From contig NZ_LRAC01000155.1 of the NCBI RefSeq assembly GCF_001517085.1, forward strand, positions 62,001-126,000: a stretch of DNA of 64,000 nt, written 5' to 3'. A program made the translations under genes and the position numbers. Shown piece by piece: positions 54,614-62,837 of this stretch; position 1 is the stretch's first letter; each line of letters opens with the position of its first letter. Source of the DNA: Paenibacillus sp. DMB5 (GTDB lineage Bacteria > Bacillota > Bacilli > Paenibacillales > Paenibacillaceae). The notes beneath the pieces are model-generated. The model saw nothing but the letters and a program-made list of their open reading frames with translations, was not told the origin of the DNA and searched no databases.

Positions 54614-55114
54614 ATGATTCTGCACAGAGGGGAAGTCTTGTTCCGTCAGGGAGACAGCTGCGATTATCTTTATAAGGTGAAGAGCGGGCTGTTCAAAGTA
54701 ACAAGGCTGCATGAGAACGGGAATATGGTGCTGTTCAATCTGCTGTATCCCGGTGAGACCGTCCCCCATCATTCCCTCATTTCGCCTAAGGAGGCGCATG
54801 GAACGGCTGTTGCCATGATCAAAAGCGAGATCGAGATCATTCCAGCGGCGGAATGGTACCGGGAGCTCCGCGAGAATCCGGACAAAGTGATGGAGATTGC
54901 GCTGCTGCTTCAGGAGAAGGTCCGGTTCATGCAGACCCGGCTGGATCACCTAACCGTCGGCTCTCCGGCTGAGCGCATGGAGCTGCTGAACCGCTGGATG
55001 AAAGATTATGCTTACGGCGCACAGCTTACGGATCTGTTAACCCAGGAAGAAATTGGACAGCTGATCGGCGTCCGGCGCGAAACGGTCAACCGCCTGCTGC
55101 GGAACCAGGGCTAA
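54614..55114 (+). CDS. Short Crp/Fnr-family regulator
   Basis: 166 aa, about 50 residues shorter than usual. The cyclic-nucleotide-binding-like beta-roll starts at once (ILHRGEVLFRQGDSCDYLYK), so the N-terminal strands are trimmed. The C-terminal helix-turn-helix is LTQEEIGQLIGVRRETVNRL, and the protein ends right after it without the usual wing. No Cys cluster for Fe-S. AAAGGAGAGAG precedes the ATG. Two palindromes directly behind the gene (55115-55151) may be its sites in front of the yitT-like gene (inference). Confidence 0.85.
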   Translation: MILHRGEVLFRQGDSCDYLYKVKSGLFKVTRLHENGNMVLFNLLYPGETVPHHSLISPKEAHGTAVAMIKSEIEIIPAAEWYRELRENPDKVMEIALLLQEKVRFMQTRLDHLTVGSPAERMELLNRWMKDYAYGAQLTDLLTQEEIGQLIGVRRETVNRLLRNQG

Positions 55115-55151
55115 ATGTAAGTTTTACATGAATAAGGCGTAAAATTTACAT
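55115..55151. promoter_or_regulatory. Tandem palindromes upstream of the YitT leader
   Basis: ATGTAAGTTTTACAT (55115-55129) is a perfect inverted repeat around three bases. GCGTAAAATTTACAT (55137-55151) is a close copy, 22 bp centre to centre. Their form is similar to Crp/Fnr-type half sites. Confidence 0.55.
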
Positions 55152-55179
55152 GAATCGTGATGTTTTTACTGGAAACCTG

Positions 55180-55208
55180 TTTAGAGACGGCCTGCCGCGT
55201 GGTATAAT
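55180..55208 (+). promoter_or_regulatory. Promoter of the leader-yitT unit
   Basis: TTTAGA (55180-55185) and a perfect TATAAT (55203-55208) with a 17-base spacer. Transcription would start near 55215, leaving a leader of about 255 bases. Confidence 0.6.
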
Positions 55209-55249
55209 CTATTCAGAAGTTATCAAATTAAAGAAAGGATCAGGATACC

Positions 55250-55315
55250 ATGTGTCCCCGAAGGACGATTCCCCAAAGGACGATTTGGAAACGTTATGAT
55301 CTGTCTTATACTTAG
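55250..55315 (+). CDS. 21-codon leader peptide
   Basis: The peptide starts MCPRRTIPQRTIWKRYDLSY and ends with Thr. AAAGGATCAGGATACC precedes the ATG. The core RRTIP/QRTIW is encoded by a direct DNA repeat (AAGGACGATT twice). It is rich in Arg and contains Pro and Trp, so ribosome stalling could control the downstream gene. No experimental homologue is known to me. Confidence 0.5.
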   Translation: MCPRRTIPQRTIWKRYDLSYT

Positions 55316-55469
55316 CTTCCCTGTAGCAGGTGCGAAACGTTGTTAATGACGAAGCCGCCTCTGACGTGGGAAGGGAGTATTGTATGCGAAGGATAAGCTC
55401 CTCTGGTGCAACCCGTCGTAGAGGGTCCGGTGACGTCTAAGCCGCCAACTACGATAAGGGGAGACCTGT
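55316..55469 (+). promoter_or_regulatory. Structured 5' leader of the YitT-family gene
   Basis: Competing stems are visible: CCTCT with AGAGG, AGGGAG with CTCCT, ACCC with GGGT, and the direct repeat AAGCCGCC at both ends. It precedes the coding start at 55470. I could not match it to a riboswitch class with confidence; Mg2+ M-box, Mn2+ and T-box landmarks are absent. No gene is present here. Confidence 0.45.
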
Positions 55470-56141
55470 ATGAGGAATCACAACGACGGCATGAAACTGC
55501 CGTTACGACTCACCGTTATTTTGTCCGGAACTTTGCTATTAGCGTTTACTTATTATCACATTAATTATCAGAACCATTTGACCGAGGGCGGGTTTGTAGG
55601 TTTGGCACTGCTCGGCAAATATGTACTAGGCATTTCACCATCTGTATCGACTCTACTCTTGGACATACCAGTACTTATAATCGCCATGATTTTTAAAGGA
55701 AGATCGTTCGTGGTGAACACGTTCATCTCTGTAGCAGCCTTTACGCTGTTCTACGGACTGATGGAGCGCTATTCCGGATGGGTGATTGACTTGCAGGGTA
55801 ACCTGCCGCTTGCGGCCTTGTTATCCGGCGTACTGACAGGTCTAGGTGCAGGCTTGGTCCTGCGGGGCGGCGGTGCGAGCGGCGGTGACGACATTTTGTC
55901 GCTGCTGATCAGTGAGTGGAAGGGCATAAAGGTAGGTACGGTTTTCATCCTCATGGATGTTATTGTTCTGGCATTGTCACTTATCTATATGCCGGTCAAG
56001 GAGACGCTGTATACTGTGATGGCTGTAGTAGTAGCCGGTTATGTCATCACCTTGACTACATCACTGGGCAGACCAAAGCTGAACAAAGTACCGAAGCTTC
56101 AGCCCAAACTGAGCAAGCCGCATGATGGTTCAGTAGCGTGA
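55470..56141 (+). CDS. YitT-family membrane protein
   Basis: 223 aa with five to six predicted helices. The family motif region TEGGFVGLALLGKYVLGISP and the conserved GLGAGLVLRGGGASGGDDIL are typical of YitT/DUF161. These proteins have no agreed function; the C-terminal domain of larger members is missing here. AAGGGGAGACC precedes the ATG. Its long leader with a small upstream frame suggests regulation at translation or termination. Confidence 0.88.
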   Translation: MRNHNDGMKLPLRLTVILSGTLLLAFTYYHINYQNHLTEGGFVGLALLGKYVLGISPSVSTLLLDIPVLIIAMIFKGRSFVVNTFISVAAFTLFYGLMERYSGWVIDLQGNLPLAALLSGVLTGLGAGLVLRGGGASGGDDILSLLISEWKGIKVGTVFILMDVIVLALSLIYMPVKETLYTVMAVVVAGYVITLTTSLGRPKLNKVPKLQPKLSKPHDGSVA

Positions 56142-56155
56142 CCAGCGCAAAGTTA

Positions 56156-56223
56156 ACCCCGCAGCGCGGGGTTCATAATCAAAGGCCAGCTTATGATGCA
56201 ATGCATCTGAGCCGGCCTTTATT
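56156..56223 (+). terminator. Two hairpins after the YitT-family gene
   Basis: AACCCCGC with GCGGGGTT (56155-56173), then AAAGGCC with GGCCTTT (56184-56221) followed by ATTT. The second is the likelier terminator. Confidence 0.7.
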
Positions 56224-56343
56224 TGTGTCTCCTAGGACTGAAACCCAAGCAGCGGTTAGCGCGTATATATCTCGTTCATAACATCAGGAAATCACAGAGA
56301 AGCGGATACTTAAGCATTATTAACCCTTTAGGAGGCTGCAGGT

Positions 56344-57138
56344 ATGAGTGCGCATGAAATTGATTATGTCATTATGGGCGAGGAAATCCAGTGTGTGGAG
56401 GTTCAGCTTGATCCCGGGGAGAGTGTGATCGCCGAAGCGGGCAGCTTTATGATGATGGACCCGGAAATTACGATGGAGACGATTTTTGGTGACGGCTCCG
56501 GCTCGCGGCAGGGCAGCGGACTGATGGGCAAGCTGATGGGTGCGGGCAAACGGATCCTGACCGGAGAAAGCCTGTTCATGACTGTCTTCACACACAGCGG
56601 TCATTATGGGCGGAAGAATGTAACATTTGCTGCGCCGTATCCGGGCAAGATTATCCCGCTTGATCTACAGAAGTATTCCGGCAAAGTCATTTGCCAGAAG
56701 GATTCCTTCCTCTGTGCAGCCAAGGGCGTCTCTGTGGGCATCGAATTTCAGCGCAAGCTGGGCGTAGGCTTCTTCGGCGGCGAAGGCTTCATTATGCAAA
56801 AGCTGGAGGGGGACGGCCTTGCATTCGTTCACTCCGGGGGACATGTGCTGGAGCGGACGCTGCAGCCGGGCGAGACGATCAAGCTTGATACAGGCTGTCT
56901 TGTGGCGATGACCTCATCCGTGGATTACAATATTGAATTCGTCAAAGGCGTCAAAACCGCCCTGTTCGGCGGTGAAGGCCTATTCTTTGCCACCCTGCGC
57001 GGACCGGGCAAGGTATGGGTGCAGTCCCTGCCGTTCAGCCGGATGGCCGACCGCATCCTGTCGGCCGCAGGCGGCTCCGGACGTAAGGAGGAAGGCAGCA
57101 TTCTCGGCGGCCTGGGCAATCTGCTCGACGGCAGATAA
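56344..57138 (+). CDS. AIM24/TIGR00266-family protein
   Basis: 264 aa. The family beta-barrel is built from repeated Gly-rich strands: LDPGESVIAEAGSFMMMDPE, KIIPLDLQKYSGKVICQKDS, GVGFFGGEGFIMQKLEGDG and RGPGKVWVQSLPFSRMADRI. Function is not settled in bacteria. The gene is preceded by TTTAGGAGGC and is transcribed alone. Confidence 0.9.
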   Translation: MSAHEIDYVIMGEEIQCVEVQLDPGESVIAEAGSFMMMDPEITMETIFGDGSGSRQGSGLMGKLMGAGKRILTGESLFMTVFTHSGHYGRKNVTFAAPYPGKIIPLDLQKYSGKVICQKDSFLCAAKGVSVGIEFQRKLGVGFFGGEGFIMQKLEGDGLAFVHSGGHVLERTLQPGETIKLDTGCLVAMTSSVDYNIEFVKGVKTALFGGEGLFFATLRGPGKVWVQSLPFSRMADRILSAAGGSGRKEEGSILGGLGNLLDGR

Positions 57139-57243
57139 GCAGTGCCTGGTACACTATAAAGAACATAACAGCCGTACCGCCGGGTTGACCGGATGGGCGG
57201 CTGTTTGTTTGCGCCAGTGTGGTAATAAACATCAAAATGGCAA

Positions 57244-57978
57244 CTAAGCTTTAAACACAGACAGCAGAAGAAACATCGGACGGCGCACTTCCTCATGCCA
57301 TGCCGGATTCTGCTCCAGCATCTCCGGGGTCGGCTGCAGCTCAGAAATCTTGGTGAGCGTAAATCCGGACTTTAGCAGCACGTTTAAATAGGTGGACAGT
57401 GTACGATGGTATTTTACAACGTCCTCTCCAAGAAATCTGGCTGTACGCGCGCCTTCAAGGTGATAATCATCCACCGGCCAGTGCAGCTTCTCGCCGATCT
57501 GGCTATAGTGCCAGTCCTGGGCTGCCAATGCCGTGAACACAGGATGCTCGACAGACAGCACAAACTGTCCGCCAGCCTTCAGGCAATGGTTCACACGCCT
57601 GCACAGGTCATCGAACCGCTCCACATAATGAATGGCCAGCGAGCTGATTACCGTATCGAACTCACCCGCACCAAACGAGATATCCTCTATCGGCATTTGG
57701 ATGTACTGGATCTTAGGATCATGGGTCATTTCCCTGGCCCGGTGCAGCATATTAGCGGACAGGTCAATACCGGTGACGGAGGCCGCACCCTGCTCACGCG
57801 CATACCGGCAGTGCCAGCCGAAGCCGCAGCCGAGGTCGAGAACCCTTTTGCCGTCCAAAGCGGGCAGCAGGGAGCGGAAGGCCTGCCATTCACCTGCCGC
57901 CTCCAGGCCTCCGACGGACCGCGGCATCGCGCTATATTTTTCAAAGAAAACGGCATCATCATATTTATTCTCTTTCAT
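57244..57978 (-). CDS. Class I SAM-dependent methyltransferase
   Basis: 244 aa. Motif I is VLDLGCGFGWHCRYAREQGA, motif II VTGIDLSANML and motif III region QFVLSVEHPVF. It starts MKENKYDDAVFFEKYSAMPR, a group of small-molecule methyltransferases found widely in Firmicutes; substrate unknown. Single gene, divergent from the Bce response regulator. CAGGAGGCC precedes the start. Confidence 0.9.
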   Translation of the reverse strand: MKENKYDDAVFFEKYSAMPRSVGGLEAAGEWQAFRSLLPALDGKRVLDLGCGFGWHCRYAREQGAASVTGIDLSANMLHRAREMTHDPKIQYIQMPIEDISFGAGEFDTVISSLAIHYVERFDDLCRRVNHCLKAGGQFVLSVEHPVFTALAAQDWHYSQIGEKLHWPVDDYHLEGARTARFLGEDVVKYHRTLSTYLNVLLKSGFTLTKISELQPTPEMLEQNPAWHEEVRRPMFLLLSVFKA

Positions 57979-58102
57979 CTGAGGCCTCCTGACCTATAAA
58001 ATCTCCACTACAGTATATACCATATTTGACTAGCCAGGCGGGACTGTATATATTATGGGCAAACCCCCTGGCACAGGCCAGGGCTGCAACCGGAGGCCTT
58101 TT

Positions 58103-58804
58103 ATGTTCAAAATATTCATTATCGAGGATGATCAGGGTCTGGTGACCCTGCTTCAGGATTACTTACATAAGTTCGGCTATGTGACACAGGCTGTACAGGA
58201 TTTTGAAGCGGTAAGGACCGAATTTGAACAATATGCGCCGCACCTGGTACTGCTGGATGTCAATCTGCCCAAATTCGACGGTTATTACTGGTGCCGGCAG
58301 ATTCGCGGTATTTCCACCTGTCCGATTCTGTTCATCTCCGCCCGTGAAGGAAAAATGGATCAGGTAATGGCGCTGGAAAACGGAGCGGATGATTATATTA
58401 CGAAGCCGTTTGACTATGAAATTGCTCTTGCCAAAATCAAAAGCCATCTCCGCCGCGCCTACGGCTCCTATGCTGCCGGAGGCAATGAGCGCAGCCTGAA
58501 TGTTTCGGGACTGCTGCTTGATGTGGACCGGCTGCTGCTCTCGCGGGGTAGCGCGAGGATTGAGCTTAGCCATACGGAAGCCAAAATCCTCGATGAGCTG
58601 ATGCAAAAAGCCGGTACGGTCGTCACGCGCGACCGGCTGCTGGAGAAAATCTGGGATGAGCAGGCATTTGTCGATGACAATACACTGAATGTCTATGTGA
58701 CACGGGTCCGTAAAAAACTGGCCGTCCTGGAAATCCAGGACGGGCTTCAGACTGTGCGCGGCCAGGGCTACCGGTTATCGGGTGACTGGGGGGAAGCACA
58801 GTGA
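58103..58804 (+). CDS. OmpR-family response regulator, BceR-like
   Basis: 233 aa from ATG 58103 with GGAGG 6 bases upstream. The receiver has acidic IIEDDQG, phospho-acceptor Asp in LVLLDVNLPKFDGYYWCRQI (as in BceR-type proteins) and Lys in YITKPFDY. The winged helix is LSHTEAKILDELMQKAGTVV, then NTLNVYVTRVRKKL. The stop overlaps the kinase GTG by four bases. It should bind the TTACA-N4-TGTAA site at 61970 and activate the bceAB transporter. The usual antibiotic (bacitracin-like or lantibiotic) input is known for the family. Confidence 0.93.
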   Translation: MFKIFIIEDDQGLVTLLQDYLHKFGYVTQAVQDFEAVRTEFEQYAPHLVLLDVNLPKFDGYYWCRQIRGISTCPILFISAREGKMDQVMALENGADDYITKPFDYEIALAKIKSHLRRAYGSYAAGGNERSLNVSGLLLDVDRLLLSRGSARIELSHTEAKILDELMQKAGTVVTRDRLLEKIWDEQAFVDDNTLNVYVTRVRKKLAVLEIQDGLQTVRGQGYRLSGDWGEAQ

Positions 58805-59820
58805 AGCTATTTTTACGGGAGCAGACGCCGTTAATTGTAGTGTATCTGTCGCAGCTGCTGATCATTACGCTGGTCTACCGGCTGGACGGCGGAAGCACAG
58901 TGGAGGTGAGCCTGTACGCGATGCTGTTGAGCACCTGCCTTCTGCTGGCTTATCTGGCTTTCCGCTACATCACCAACCGTTCCTTCTATGAACGGCTGCA
59001 GACACAGCCGGATTCCCTCGATGCATCGGGCGGCCCGGCCCAGAGCTCGCCGCTTGCGGACAGCCTGCGCAAGCTGCTGACCCGGCAGTTCCGGCTCTAT
59101 CAGAATGATCTGCACAGCTACCGCCACAAGCTGGAGGAGCATATTCATTTCATCAACCAGTGGGTGCACGGGATGAAGACGCCGCTGTCTGTCATTCATT
59201 TAATTATTCAGGATAAGGACGGTCCCCCGTTTACGGCGATCGGCGATGAGCTGGACCGGCTGAAGAAAGGGCTGGATACGGTGCTGTATACCGCCCGGCT
59301 CGATACGTTCGAGCATGACTTTTATGTAGAGCAGCTGGAGCTGGCTGCTGTAGTGCGCAGTGTCACTTCCGAGCAGAAAAGGCTGTTTATCCGCAAGCGC
59401 GTCTTCCCGGCAATTAACGTAGACAGCGGCATCACCATCACCTCCGACGAGAAGTGGCTCGGATTTGTGCTGACCCAGCTGATTACGAATGCGCTGCGGT
59501 ATACGGTGGAGGAGGGCAGACTTGTACATTTTCACGGCTATACGGAGGAACAGGGGCGGGTCACGCTTGAAGTCCGTGATGAAGGGGTAGGCATTCCGGC
59601 AGGTGACCTGCCGCGGGTGTTTGATCCGTATTTCACCGGTGTCAACGGGCGGACCTTTCAGGAATCTACCGGGATGGGCCTGTATCTGGTTAAGCAGATT
59701 TGCGGCAAGCTGGGGCATGAGGTGGAGATTTCCTCCGAGGTGGGCAAGGGGACAGCGGTTCGGATTATTTTCTCCGGGAGCGCGGGGGCTGGTAGTGCAG
59801 GATCAGAACCACGACGGTAG
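58801..59820 (+). CDS. Intramembrane-sensing histidine kinase, BceS-like
   Basis: 339 aa from GTG 58801, overlapping bceR. Two membrane segments (about 9-27 and 36-57) with almost no outside loop, the mark of Bce-type kinases that sense through their transporter. The H box is HFINQWVHGMKTPLSVIH with His123. The N box is LITNALRYTVEEG, the G boxes DEGVGIPAGDLPRVFDPYF and STGMGLYLVKQI. Its 3' end overlaps the convergent SemiSWEET gene by 56 bases. Confidence 0.94.
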   Translation: MKLFLREQTPLIVVYLSQLLIITLVYRLDGGSTVEVSLYAMLLSTCLLLAYLAFRYITNRSFYERLQTQPDSLDASGGPAQSSPLADSLRKLLTRQFRLYQNDLHSYRHKLEEHIHFINQWVHGMKTPLSVIHLIIQDKDGPPFTAIGDELDRLKKGLDTVLYTARLDTFEHDFYVEQLELAAVVRSVTSEQKRLFIRKRVFPAINVDSGITITSDEKWLGFVLTQLITNALRYTVEEGRLVHFHGYTEEQGRVTLEVRDEGVGIPAGDLPRVFDPYFTGVNGRTFQESTGMGLYLVKQICGKLGHEVEISSEVGKGTAVRIIFSGSAGAGSAGSEPRR

Positions 59821-60049
59821 AGACAACGGCCAGAGACAGCGTGTTCGTAATCAGAAAGGCCAGGCCGCTCCCCTGTACAGCAAGATTCACGGCATAAGCT
59901 TCCATCAGCCCGATGCCCAGCAGCATCAGCAGATAAGCTTTCAGATTAAGGTCAGCGACCGATTTCGTTCTTACAATCTGAATAATCTGCGGAATCCACC
60001 CCACAGACAGAATAAAGCCGCCAAGCAGCTGCATCAGCGCGAAGAGCAT
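59765..60049 (-). CDS. SemiSWEET-type sugar transporter (PQ-loop/MtN3)
   Basis: 94 aa, three membrane helices, the usual half-transporter size. The PQ motif is GWIPQIIQIVRTKSVADLNL, and Asn in LITNTLSLAVVS matches the conserved pore residue region. It dimerises to carry sugars down the gradient. The last 56 bases overlap the end of the bceS-like gene on the other strand. Confidence 0.9.
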   Translation of the reverse strand: MLFALMQLLGGFILSVGWIPQIIQIVRTKSVADLNLKAYLLMLLGIGLMEAYAVNLAVQGSGLAFLITNTLSLAVVSTVVVLILHYQPPRSRRK

Positions 60050-60152
60050 GGGTATACCTCCAGCTTAAGTGTCTAATACGTTGTATGCCGGCACGGCCGG
60101 AAGAGTGATTTTCGCCCAACAATATGAAGAACGATGGATGAACCGGCATAAG

Positions 60153-60188
60153 AATACCCCGCTATCCTGTTTGGGATAGCGGGGTATT
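60153..60188. terminator. Strong hairpin downstream of the MarR gene
   Basis: AATACCCCGCTATCC pairs perfectly with GGATAGCGGGGTATT. T runs are short on both sides; it probably ends the minus-strand marR transcript. Confidence 0.75.
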
Positions 60189-60219
60189 TATCGTGCACGC
60201 CGTTAAAGGCTGCAGCAGC

Positions 60220-60657
60220 CTATTGCTGCTGTCCCAGCCGCGCAAGCTGCTCCAGCAGCTGTGCAGCTTCACTGTGCGGAAATGCCTCCGCCAGCACCTC
60301 GCTCACTGTTACCCGGGCGCGGTCCACTTTGCCCTGTCCGATCGCTGTCAGCGAGGTATAGATGCTTCTGCGGTCGCTATCGCATGACTTGCGCTCCAGC
60401 GCGCCGCAGCCCTTGGCTTCGAACCGGCTGACCAGCCGGGAGACCGCGCTCTGGCTGAGGCCGACCATGGTCTCAAGCTGCTGCAGCCTCAGTTTCTTCT
60501 CTGGAGCCTCGGACAGAAAGAGCAGCAGGTAGAATTCCTTGAGGGACAGCTGATACTTCTCCTGGAGCCTTGCTTCCAGTTCATTGGCAACATTCATCTG
60601 TATATGAGTCAGAGACAGCCAGCTGGCTATCAGATCATTCTCCGGATTATTCTTCAT
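60220..60657 (-). CDS. MarR-family regulator
   Basis: 145 aa from ATG 60657 with AGAGGA 8 bases upstream. The winged helix is RLQQLETMVGLSQSAVSRLV, with the wing CDSDRRSIYTSLTAIG holding the family's DRR motif intact. It lies downstream of the namA-like gene on the same strand and is the likely regulator of it; a palindrome at 61905 is a candidate site. Confidence 0.92.
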   Translation of the reverse strand: MKNNPENDLIASWLSLTHIQMNVANELEARLQEKYQLSLKEFYLLLFLSEAPEKKLRLQQLETMVGLSQSAVSRLVSRFEAKGCGALERKSCDSDRRSIYTSLTAIGQGKVDRARVTVSEVLAEAFPHSEAAQLLEQLARLGQQQ

Positions 60658-60804
60658 CTGAAAAGTCCTCTCCCGGTGCATGCCGGCACATGAAATTAGT
60701 TAAAATCCATTATACCATTTCCGCCCTGCGGGTTGCGAGCAAAGAAGTCAGCCGGCCGTAATGCTGCATGAGCCATATACCAGAATGCCCCTCCGGTTTA
60801 CCCC

Positions 60805-61841
60805 TTAGTTACTGGTCCGGGGAAAACCGAATGCATACTGCTTCGGAACGCCTGCAGCCTTGCCGAGCTGTACGCCGGCTTCCAGCGTCCAGTAAGGGTT
60901 GCGCAGCATTCCCCGGCCTACAGCGATCAGATCCGCTTCTTCGTTGCCGATCACGGCGTTAGCAAGCGCCGGTTCATCCAGCCGGCCAACGGCAATGACG
61001 GGAACGGCCAGCTCCTGTTTGAATGCCCGGGCCAGCGGCACCTGGTAAGCAGCATGCGTGCCGGGTCTGCCAGCAGCAGCAATAGCACCTTCGCCGCCTG
61101 CGCTGATATGGAAGATATCAGCGCCTGCTTCCTTGTAGGCTGCGCCGATATTCAGGCTTTCTTTGAGGCCGTAGCCGCCCTCAACATATTCCTGTGCCGA
61201 GATGCGCATAATGAGCGGCATACCCTCAGGCATTTCCTGTCTGGCGGCAGCGATGACTTCCTTGCCGAACAGGGTAAGATCCTGTCCGTACTCATCTGTT
61301 CTGCGGTTGGTCAGCGGTGAATGGAACTGGTGGATCAGGTAGCCGTGGGCGCCGTGCAGCTCAATCACATCAAAGCCGGCTTTAACCGCACGTCTCACGC
61401 CGGCCTGGAACTTGCCGACCATGTCCTTCACTTCGGCTGTTGTCAGCTCGCGGGGTGTTTTGGATTTATCGTCGAACGGGATCGGGGAGGAGGATACAGG
61501 AACGGCTGCGTCTTCGGCCTTGCGTCCGGCATGGGCAATCTGGATGCCCACTTTGCGCCGTAGGCATGGCAGGCGTCGACAATCCGCGCCAGGGCAGGGA
61601 TGTGCTCGTCTGACCAGATGCCCAGATCATAATCGGTAATGCGGCCGTCCGGCTCCACATCCGTCATTTCTATAATAATCAGCCCGGTGCCGCCAACGGC
61701 CCGGCTTACATAATGGTTATAATGCCAGTCAGTAGCAATACCGTCCCTCTCAGTAACGGAATATTGGCACATAGGAGGCAGAACTACACGGTTCTTCAGC
61801 TTTAAATCCTTAAGCTCATAAGGGGTAAACAGATCTATCAT
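60805..61841 (-). pseudogene. namA: NADPH dehydrogenase, old yellow enzyme (YqjM/NamA), single-base frameshift
   Basis: The reconstructed protein is 345 aa, close to YqjM. It reduces activated alkenes and xenobiotic or nitro compounds with FMN and NADPH. Visible: LKNRVVLPPMCQYSV with the FMN-tuning Cys, the substrate His pair in ELHGAHGYLIHQFHSPLTN, and the phosphate-binding GRGMLRNPYW. The first frame fails after HAYGAK; the second starts at GIQIAHAGRKAED. Adding one G near 61551 gives AKVGIQIAHAGRK, as in YqjM. ATG 61841 is preceded by AAGGAG. Confidence 0.92.
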
Positions 61842-61904
61842 TCGGTTATCTCTCCTTGGCAGAGTGCCTGAATTTGGCATGCTTTATGTAACAGAGGCAT
61901 AACT

Positions 61905-61930
61905 TTATAAATGCATGCTCATGCATATAA
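61905..61930. promoter_or_regulatory. Palindrome upstream of namA
   Basis: TTATAAATGCATG and CATGCATATAAAT form an imperfect 28-base inverted repeat around CT, about 65 bases upstream of the namA start. An AT-rich palindrome of this size suits a MarR dimer (inference). Confidence 0.5.
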
Positions 61931-61968
61931 ATATAGGAGATGCTGCTGCTGCTGTCAACCCCTGCTTG

Positions 61969-61995
61969 CTTACAATAATGTAAGGTGACTGTAAG
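61969..61995 (+). promoter_or_regulatory. BceR-type operator before the transporter genes
   Basis: CTTACA-ATAA-TGTAAG (61969-61984) is a perfect inverted repeat that matches the known BceR-type consensus TNACA-N4-TGTAA. A further TGTAAG follows at 61990. A TATAAT lies at 62028-62033. Confidence 0.8.
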
Positions 61996-62066
61996 TTTCA
62001 GAAATAGTGCCTGGTGTTAACACTTTGTATAATAAAAGCAATCTAAGACAGAAGGAGCGGAAGCAC

Positions 62067-62837
62067 TTGCCCCTGTTAGACGTACACAATTTATCCAAAA
62101 TATACGAGGGCAAGGTGTCGATCCACGCGCTGAACCACATCCGCTTTGCTGTAGAGAAGGGGGAATTCGTCGGTATTATGGGCCCTTCCGGCAGCGGTAA
62201 AACGACGCTGCTCAACGTCATTGCCACCATTGATGAGCCTACCTCGGGTGAAGTGATGATCGGAGGCCGCGATCCGAACACGCTGGACCGCAAGGAGAAG
62301 GCGCTGTTCCGGCGCAAGGAGCTGGGCTTCGTCTTCCAGCAGTTCAATCTGCTCGATACGCTCACTGTAGAGGAGAACATCGTGCTTCCGCTCACTCTGG
62401 CCGGCATACCGGTGGCTGAAATGGAACGCCGGCTGCAGGAAGTGGCGGCGAGGCTGGAAATCGTGCAGCTGCTGGGCAAGCGCACCTACGAGATCTCCGG
62501 CGGCCAGATGCAGCGGGTGGCGATTGCCCGGGCGATGATCCACCGCCCGTCACTGATTCTGGCGGATGAGCCTACAGGGAGCCTCGATTCCAAAACGGCC
62601 GGCGAAGTCATGGGGCTGCTGGCTGAGGTGAACGAGGCCGAGGGGGCAACCGTGCTGATGGTTACCCATGATGCTGTGGCGGCCAGCTTCTGCCACCGTG
62701 TCATCTTTATCAAAGACGGACGTTTCTACAACGAGATGTACAGGGGAAGCAGCAGGGCGGCTTTTTTCCAAAATATCATCGACATGCTGTCGCTGCTGGG
62801 AGGAGCTTCCCATGACCTTTCGCCAGTTCGCTTATAG
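62067..62837 (+). CDS. BceA-like ABC transporter ATP-binding protein
   Basis: 256 aa from TTG 62067, chosen because GAAGGAGCGG ends 6 bases upstream and the product then starts PLLDVHNLSKIYEGK. Walker A GPSGSGKTTLLN, Q-loop FQQFNLLDTLT, signature YEISGGQMQRVAIARAM, Walker B LILADEPTGSLDSKT. The end FFQNIIDMLSLLGG is the usual Bce tail. It overlaps bceB by 26 bases. Its operator suggests control by the BceRS pair 2.2 kb upstream. The gene belongs to antimicrobial-peptide resistance systems. Confidence 0.95.
   Translation: MPLLDVHNLSKIYEGKVSIHALNHIRFAVEKGEFVGIMGPSGSGKTTLLNVIATIDEPTSGEVMIGGRDPNTLDRKEKALFRRKELGFVFQQFNLLDTLTVEENIVLPLTLAGIPVAEMERRLQEVAARLEIVQLLGKRTYEISGGQMQRVAIARAMIHRPSLILADEPTGSLDSKTAGEVMGLLAEVNEAEGATVLMVTHDAVAASFCHRVIFIKDGRFYNEMYRGSSRAAFFQNIIDMLSLLGGASHDLSPVRL

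Noticed and set aside
55316..55469. Known Mg2+ (M-box), Mn2+ (yybP-ykoY) or T-box leader
   Set aside because: The conserved landmarks of these classes could not be found by eye. A covariance search is needed to be sure.
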